A DNA stretch of 11,586 nt. Source: Planctomycetia bacterium (lineage in GTDB: Bacteria; Planctomycetota; Phycisphaerae; Phycisphaerales; UBA1924). The notes below the pieces were generated by a model that saw only the letters and a program-made list of their open reading frames with translations, ran no database searches and was not told where the DNA came from. The stretch spans positions 1-11,586 of the forward strand of contig SXOY01000094.1 in NCBI GenBank assembly GCA_005776545.1. Direction: 5' to 3'. Each line of letters begins with the position of its first letter. The first letter of the stretch is position 1. Of this stretch, positions 7,329 through 11,586 are shown one piece after another. The translations under genes were made by a program, and so were the position numbers.

Positions 7329-8453
7329 TCACTGGCCAAACAAGTTTTTTTCCACAAACATGCCTTGCTGCTCAAAGTACGTCAGGGCTTCCTGTGTACT
7401 TCCAAAGATCTTGGTGGCGGTTTCGGTGATGAACGGTGACGGGTGCTTCTTGGGTTTCCAGACAATGTAGACTTCTTTAGTGTGTTCGAATGCGTGATGA
7501 AGTTCGCGTTCTACGCCGCTGGACAGGCCTGGAATGCCACCTGGGAGTTCGGGGATGTAGCTGACAATCATGTCGGATTGGTCTACGAGTTTGAAGTCTC
7601 GCATGTAAATCTGACCATCGATGTCGCCAGCGATATCCATGATCTCGCGAACACGGACTTTGATCGGAGCGGCCGCGGACTTGCTGCCACCAAAGGAGTG
7701 GGGGGCAACTTCGAGAATATCGCGGCCTTCGCGGGTGGCGGCGATGGCGCGTTCGAGGAGGAGTTTTTCATCGACATCACCTGGATCGAAGGTGATGAAG
7801 TGATCAGCGAGTGCTGCGCGGAAGGCATCGATCTCGGCGAGAATGTCGGGCATGTCAACGACGTGGGACATTGGGAAACTGGGATAGACCTTGCGCATTC
7901 CGGGGCGGCAGACCAGGCGGAAGAGGGTCTGCGTGGTCATCTGATGGCGACCACGTGAGAGAATGTAGAACTGCGAGTTGGGGATGGAGCGGCTCATGAG
8001 TTCTGTAGCGAGGATTTCTTCTTCGCGCCAGACCATGCAGTCTTTGAGCGTGGCATCGATGTCGTGTTCCTGGTGCAAGCGAGCGTTGACAACTTCGATG
8101 TTGTCAACGAGGCAGACAAAGATCTCAGGATTGAGCTTGGTGATCTGGTCATAGTCAAAGGCGGGGAAGAGGCCGTGGCGCCAGCGGAATGTGGCGTGCG
8201 TGTTCACCATCATGTTCTTCTGATCGCGGGACTCAGAAATAATGTCCTTGAACGCTGCGCGACGAAGGGAATTGAGCCTGGAGATGGGAAGGTCGAGGAT
8301 TTTGCCTGGACGGATGTCGGTGCCCTCGCGATACATCATGTCACCGACATGGTGGACATGCAGTGCTTCGCCTTGCGTTCCCGCGAATTTCGCGGCGGCG
8401 TCCAAATAGGGCTTTTTTTCCAGTCCGATCTGACCAGTGACAATTGCTCGCAT
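7329..8453 (-). CDS. AdkA-like P-loop protein with deoxyribosyltransferase-like C-terminus
   Basis: This encodes 374 residues from ATG 8453; an extension from TTG 8507 adds 18 residues ahead of the natural start MRAIVTG. The first 180 or so residues resemble archaeal adenylate kinase (AdkA) in order and spacing: a P-loop strand, then MVNTHATFRWRHGLFPAF (82-99, compare VVDTHST..P.GYLPG in AdkA), KLNPEIFVCLV (106-116) and REEEILATELMSR (143-155). The P-loop is altered: GQIGLEKK (7-14) has Glu where Gly, and Lys where Ser/Thr, are expected. Kinase activity is therefore doubtful. A middle segment, YPSFPMSHV (190-198), looks conserved. Residues 285-332 (DQSDMIVSYIPE, then SSGVERELHHAF) resemble the nucleoside 2-deoxyribosyltransferase fold, with a possible catalytic Glu317. 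A nucleotide-binding or nucleotide-cleaving role is inference. No operon partner is obvious; the same-strand zinc-ribbon gene lies 52 bases downstream. Confidence 0.7.
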   Translation of the reverse strand: MRAIVTGQIGLEKKPYLDAAAKFAGTQGEALHVHHVGDMMYREGTDIRPGKILDLPISRLNSLRRAAFKDIISESRDQKNMMVNTHATFRWRHGLFPAFDYDQITKLNPEIFVCLVDNIEVVNARLHQEHDIDATLKDCMVWREEEILATELMSRSIPNSQFYILSRGRHQMTTQTLFRLVCRPGMRKVYPSFPMSHVVDMPDILAEIDAFRAALADHFITFDPGDVDEKLLLERAIAATREGRDILEVAPHSFGGSKSAAAPIKVRVREIMDIAGDIDGQIYMRDFKLVDQSDMIVSYIPELPGGIPGLSSGVERELHHAFEHTKEVYIVWKPKKHPSPFITETATKIFGSTQEALTYFEQQGMFVEKNLFGQ

Positions 8454-8559
8454 GACCAAGTGTAGATGCAGAGGGTGCCAATTTCGCGCTCGATCGCTAT
8501 GATTCAAGGAACCGGTTGAATTGCGTCGATTTCCTTAGAAATACTCAAGGAGTAGTGGT
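8454..8559. promoter_or_regulatory. Divergent promoter spacer
   Basis: These 106 bases separate the minus-strand AdkA-like gene from the plus-strand repeat-protein gene and must carry promoters for both. I could not pick convincing -35/-10 pairs. AAGGAG at 8547-8552 is a strong ribosome binding site, seven bases before ATG 8560. AACCGGTT at 8510-8517 is a perfect eight-base palindrome of unknown meaning. Confidence 0.4.
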
Positions 8560-10689
8560 ATGTATCGGAAGTCCCCCATCGGTGATCGGCAATTGTTTGA
8601 TGCGCTGGAATCGCGGCAGCTGCTCGCGCCCACGATTACGGCGTTTAATGCGGTGCCAGGCGGCGCGATCAATCAACTTGATAGTGTGTCTTTGCAAGTG
8701 ACCGCGACAGCGCCGGGCGGTGTTCGCGCAGTTGTGTTCTTTCGTGATATCAACAGCAACGGTCGCTGGTCCCCGGGCCTCGACATTGACATGGGTGCTG
8801 TGTTTTCGCAATCGGCTCCGAATGTGTTTCAATTGAACGTGGCTACCGATTCCGGTTGGGACCGCGTGACACCGATCTGCGCTGATGCGGTCGAATTTGG
8901 TGGTGCATGGACTGTTGCAGGTCCGTCCACTTTGTCGCTCACAGTCAATCGCCAACCGAGTGTGACATCGGTTGTCGCATCTCCGGCGACAGCCAACGCA
9001 GGTCAGGCCATCACCATTCGCGGTAGGGCATCTGATGATGATGGTATTGCCCTGATGAGATTTTTCCTGGACCGCAACGAGAGCGGCGCTTTTGATAATG
9101 GGACCGATACGTTACTTGGCGATGTAACCACTCCCAATGGCATCGGCGAATATGTTCTTGCTACCAACGTTGGGCTGGATTGGGCAAATTCCGCCCAGAT
9201 CGTTGCCGATGCGCTGGATTCCAACGGAGCCTGGTCACTATCGCCGACTCCAATTTTCCTGACGGTTGACAACAACATCGCGCCGGTCATCGGAACAACT
9301 ACTCAGACTACCTATCGCAACCAGGCGGGCGAGCCTCAACTCAGAGTGACGGCCCTTGTTTCAGATATTACATTAATTCGTGCTGTGACGTTCTTTCTGG
9401 ATATGGATTTAAACGCGCGGTGGACACCGAATGTAGATGTTTCACTGGAAACTGTTCTGTTCGGCGGCGCCAGCAACTTGAACATCCAACGCACCTATTC
9501 AACGGATCTCTTTGGCCGTCAGTCTGTTCCGGTCTACGTTGATGCAATGGACCAGGGTTTGAATTGGCGTGGCGCAACACTGATCGGGGCGGCAATCCAG
9601 CCCGCAGCGGCACAGGTGACAAGCCTGTGGATTGAAGAACTGTTCACTGATGTGTTCGAGGTGGTGGCCGATGCAATTAGTCCTGGTCAATATGGAGCGG
9701 CGAACACTGATATCGCTGAAGTGCAGTTTTTCATCGATCAAAATGGCAACAGAACGTTCGATGGGGCAGATCGAATTCTCGGAGGTCAGACTGCCTTCAC
9801 AACACTCCCCAATGGAGAACGTCGGTTCACAGCCACTTTTGACCTCACTGCTGACCCGTGGAATCGCAGCGGAACTTTCGGAGCGGTGCTCACTGATGGC
9901 AGCGGCACCGTCTTCGGCACACAATTGTCGTCTACCAGATTCGCGCCTGTGCGGGCAACGCTGAGTGGGATACCGCGGATAAATTCAATTGTCACTGAAG
10001 TAGGAATCAACCCCGGCAACGGAACAACAACTTTTGCGACTCCCGGAACCGCCGTTCGTGTAACTGCATTCTGGAGCACCGCCAGCTTTGGCGGCCGCGC
10101 CGTTACGTTTTTCTTCGATCGAAATAACAATGGGCTGTGGGATCCGGCGGTTGATTTCGATCTCGGCTTCCGGTTCATCACTGGCACTTCGGGAATGGTG
10201 ACCTTCACAAGTGCGGCGTTGCCGGCATCGGTGGTGGGCTTTGGCTCCATCGCGGCGGCGGTGCAAGACCTTTCTGGCCGCGGCGCAGACTCTTGGGGGT
10301 CGCCACGAACCGATTCAATCCGCCAGATTCGAGGACTGCCCGCAGTCAGCAACATCACCGCTCCCTCGTCCGCAGCCGCCAATTCCACAGTAAATTTCAC
10401 TGCTCGTATCACTGACGACTACGGAGCACGGGCCGGCACAGCATTCCTGGATATCAATAACAACGGGTTCGATTCCTCTGATCGTAATATTACAACATTC
10501 AACCGAATCAGCGGCACAGCCAGAGATGGTGTCTGGCAGTTCAGCATGAATCTCTCAGGAATCGCGGCGGGAACATATACAATCTACGTCGCCGCAGTGG
10601 ACTTCTATCGAGGACATGCCAGCCAGCCCGGTGGCGTCACCAATGGACTCTGGGGCCCGCGTATTGCGTTTACTCTTACGATTGTCTGA
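8560..10689 (+). CDS. Large exported LEPR-XLL-type protein with six FFxDxNxNGxW repeats
   Basis: This is a 709-residue protein with a strong ribosome binding site. Residues 16-22 read LESRQLL, a form of the LEPR-XLL motif found near the start of many large planctomycete surface proteins, where it seems to mark exported chains lacking a classical signal peptide; export is inferred from that. The rest consists of six Ig-like units of about 108-127 residues. Each has a core FFxDxNxNGxW/F with key Asp at 63, 171, 281, 393, 520 and 631. The Asp/Asn/Gly pattern suggests calcium binding in each loop. Between cores run beta-strand-rich segments such as SVSLQVTATAPGGVRAV and AQIVADALDSNGAWS. No catalytic motif, membrane segment or C-terminal sorting signal is visible, so a structural or adhesive surface role is most likely. 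A paralogue follows 180 bases downstream. Confidence 0.85.
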   Translation: MYRKSPIGDRQLFDALESRQLLAPTITAFNAVPGGAINQLDSVSLQVTATAPGGVRAVVFFRDINSNGRWSPGLDIDMGAVFSQSAPNVFQLNVATDSGWDRVTPICADAVEFGGAWTVAGPSTLSLTVNRQPSVTSVVASPATANAGQAITIRGRASDDDGIALMRFFLDRNESGAFDNGTDTLLGDVTTPNGIGEYVLATNVGLDWANSAQIVADALDSNGAWSLSPTPIFLTVDNNIAPVIGTTTQTTYRNQAGEPQLRVTALVSDITLIRAVTFFLDMDLNARWTPNVDVSLETVLFGGASNLNIQRTYSTDLFGRQSVPVYVDAMDQGLNWRGATLIGAAIQPAAAQVTSLWIEELFTDVFEVVADAISPGQYGAANTDIAEVQFFIDQNGNRTFDGADRILGGQTAFTTLPNGERRFTATFDLTADPWNRSGTFGAVLTDGSGTVFGTQLSSTRFAPVRATLSGIPRINSIVTEVGINPGNGTTTFATPGTAVRVTAFWSTASFGGRAVTFFFDRNNNGLWDPAVDFDLGFRFITGTSGMVTFTSAALPASVVGFGSIAAAVQDLSGRGADSWGSPRTDSIRQIRGLPAVSNITAPSSAAANSTVNFTARITDDYGARAGTAFLDINNNGFDSSDRNITTFNRISGTARDGVWQFSMNLSGIAAGTYTIYVAAVDFYRGHASQPGGVTNGLWGPRIAFTLTIV
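8737..10473 (+). repeat. Six Ig-like units with an Asp/Asn/Gly loop core
   Basis: Core motifs fall at residues 60-70, 167-178, 277-288, 389-400, 516-527 and 627-638 of the 709-residue protein. Distances between matching Asp residues are 108, 110, 112, 127 and 111. Unit 3 (DMDLNARW) lacks the loop Gly, and unit 4 (DQNGNRTF) has it shifted by two positions. Unit 6 has lost one of the two leading Phe. The repeats are old and diverged. Confidence 0.8.
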
Positions 10690-10691
10690 CA

Positions 10692-10703
10692 GCGCGATCG
10701 CGC
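10692..10703. repeat. Twelve-base palindrome after the repeat-protein stop
   Basis: GCGCGATCGCGC is its own reverse complement and begins two bases after the TGA stop. It contains the octamer GCGATCGC, which also occurs inside the beta-helix gene near 3884. As RNA it could form only a four-base-pair stem with a GAUC loop, and no T-tract follows, so a terminator is not supported. A protein-binding site is possible. Confidence 0.4.
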
Positions 10704-10767
10704 AGGTTATCTGAACTTCTGACCCGCAAAGCCCGCATGGGTGGTATCGGGGTACGAGAGATAACCT
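10704..10767 (+). other. Inverted repeat enclosing a possible RNA structure
   Basis: AGGTTATCT (10704-10712) and AGATAACCT (10759-10767) form a perfect nine-base-pair stem around 46 bases. Inside, GCCC-GCAT-GGGT can form a small hairpin and GTA...TAC another. The layout is an outer stem closing two inner hairpins, in the leader of the downstream gene about 100 bases before its start. This could be a structured RNA element, or two operator half-sites. I could not match it to a known riboswitch class. Confidence 0.35.
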
Positions 10768-10821
10768 CCAAATGTGTGCCGCATTCGCATGTCTATTCAT
10801 GCAGGCTCCGATTGATCAAAG

Positions 10822-10846
10822 TCTCGCGGCGATATTCCGCGCGAGA
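10822..10846 (+). other. GC-rich hairpin just upstream of the second repeat-protein gene
   Basis: TCTCGCG (10822-10828) and CGCGAGA (10840-10846) are perfectly complementary around an 11-base loop. They end 11 bases before the ribosome binding site at 10858. There is no T-tract. It could shield the binding site or stabilise the leader. An alternative pairing, CGCGG with CCGCG (10825-10841), uses part of the same bases. Confidence 0.4.
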
Positions 10847-10857
10847 TTCTGACATCC

Positions 10858-10862
10858 GGAGG
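10858..10862 (+). promoter_or_regulatory. Ribosome binding site of the interrupted gene
   Basis: GGAGG stands seven bases before ATG 10870. A near-ideal site is retained although the frame stops after 60 codons, so translation initiation seems intact. Confidence 0.65.
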
Positions 10863-10869
10863 CTCCTGA

Positions 10870-11586
10870 ATGGTCCGTCGTTCCGTCGGTAGCGTGAATG
10901 TGAATACTCGAATCGACCGGAACCACAATCAGGCAGCACTCGAACACCTTGAAGGTCGTGTTCTGTGTTCAACCACCATTAGTGCAGTTGATGTGGGCGC
11001 GGTGCTGGCGGTTGCGGGGCAACCTGTCTCGATTTCAATCGAAGCTACTTAGCCATACGGCGTTCGTGCCGCGACCATCTTCCGCGATGTCAATGAAAAC
11101 GGGCGATTTGATGCTGGTGTTGATCAGTCACTTGGAGATATCTTCGCGCCCAACGCGCAGGGTCGATTTGTCCGCAATGTCGTGCCCGGAAGCGACTGGG
11201 GACGCAACGTTCGGCTTGGTGTCAATGCGGTCGACAACGCCGGACAGTGGTCGAGCACGGGTGCTCGGCGCGTTGACCTTGCGGTCAATCAGCGGCCCAC
11301 ACTTCCGGCAGCGAGCCTTTCTGCATCGGTCCTGAACGAACGTGATCTGTTCTCCATCACCGTTCGCGCTGCAGATGACACTTCGATTCGCGCTGTGACA
11401 GCGTTCGTCGATCGCAATGGCGATGGACGCTGGACTGGCGGCACGGATATCTCTCTGGGAACTTCTTACGCAGTCAATGGCGCTGGGAATTTTGTCATCA
11501 ACGCTTCCGCCAATCCTGCGTGGCATGTGTTGGGTGGCAGCGCGAGCATAGTGGTTGATGCGGTAGACACCGATGGCGCGTGGGTA
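10870..11586 (+). pseudogene. LEPR-XLL-type repeat-protein paralogue interrupted by an in-frame TAG
   Basis: This is a tandem paralogue of the gene at 8560. It starts with a good ribosome binding site and carries LEGRVLCS (residues 27-34), the LEPR-XLL-like motif. It reads 60 codons to TAG at 11050-11052 and then stays open in the same frame for 178 codons to the window edge. The text after the stop matches the paralogue: GVRAATIFRDVNENGRFD aligns with GVRAVVFFRDINSNGRWS. A second unit has AVTAFVDRNGDGRW, and LAVNQRP aligns with LTVNRQP. The TAG sits where the intact copy has Ala51, between T and P. No Met codon occurs in the 178 codons after the stop, so internal restart is unlikely. It is most simply a recent nonsense mutation or a base error; programmed read-through is less likely. 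The 3' end lies outside the window. Confidence 0.8.

Noticed and set aside
7443..7958. A 171-codon plus-strand frame opposite the AdkA-like gene, and a similar one at 8064-8465.
   Set aside because: Both lie antisense within a well-supported coding region. Their composition mirrors the codons of the real gene, and they show no family features.
8454..8507. A longer AdkA-like protein starting at TTG 8507.
   Set aside because: The P-loop strand begins directly at ATG 8453 (MRAIVTG), as is normal for this fold; the extra 18 residues precede it without purpose.
9786..10412. A 208-codon minus-strand frame inside the 709-residue protein gene.
   Set aside because: It is antisense to repeats with clear protein-level conservation and has no recognisable domain; it is a shadow of biased codon use.
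10704..10767. Resemblance to the c-di-GMP-I (GEMM) riboswitch: the words CGCAAAGCC and CGGGGTAC occur in the same order as in that aptamer.
   Set aside because: The 5' half of the aptamer (the GGCAAACC word and the hairpin with a GNRA loop) is not visible upstream, and the spacing differs. I keep it only as an unassigned structured element; a covariance-model scan would settle it.
10870..11586. Reading TAG as a sense codon throughout this genome.
   Set aside because: The zinc-ribbon gene in the same window ends naturally with TAG at 6961-6959, right after its last residues, and every other gene has exactly one sensible stop.

Overview
The window looks like a chromosomal segment from a planctomycete, most likely of the Phycisphaerae type. 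Three things point there. A secreted protein ends in a double dockerin-like repeat finishing in Gly-Cys. Two neighbouring proteins carry the N-terminal LEPR-XLL-like motif (LESRQLL and LEGRVLC). A right-handed beta-helix protein has the lineage-typical segment YKTLTEVEPR followed by ITQPGSYYLTGNITGV. A cytoplasmic Ser/Thr kinase fused to TPR repeats also fits. The assignment is from recognised protein families, not from a search.

Layout. Bases 1-535 have no gene I can support. A minus-strand kinase-TPR gene (536-2854) may follow a tiny overlapping ORF (2832-3038). Divergent from it, two plus-strand secreted-protein genes sit 51 bases apart: a beta-helix protein (3258-4430) and a WGENxGW-repeat protein with a dockerin-like end (4482-5141). 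A housekeeping block follows. It holds a TrmH/SpoU RNA methyltransferase (minus, 5154-5978), the undecaprenyl-diphosphate phosphatase uppP (plus, 6047-6934) and a small membrane protein with a zinc ribbon (minus, 6959-7276). Next is an unusual two-part protein (minus, 7329-8453) with an archaeal-adenylate-kinase-like N-terminus, a damaged P-loop and a nucleoside-deoxyribosyltransferase-like C-terminus. The right end holds two tandem paralogues encoding repeat-rich exported proteins. The first (8560-10689) is intact. The second (10870 to the window edge) is interrupted by an in-frame TAG at 11050-11052 but stays open and homologous beyond it.

How the genes relate. The beta-helix and WGEN/dockerin genes probably form one transcription unit for cell-surface or secreted proteins. 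The kinase-TPR gene may be a regulator, but nothing in the sequence ties it to them. The two tandem repeat-protein genes arose by duplication, and one now appears broken or conditionally read through. The central genes are independent housekeeping or unknown functions, packed convergently with gaps of 12 and 24 bases.

The points most worth a second look are the interrupted paralogue, the kinase-like/deoxyribosyltransferase-like fusion, and the inverted-repeat-rich 180-base spacer between the two repeat-protein genes. No mobile element, CRISPR array, tRNA or rRNA was seen.
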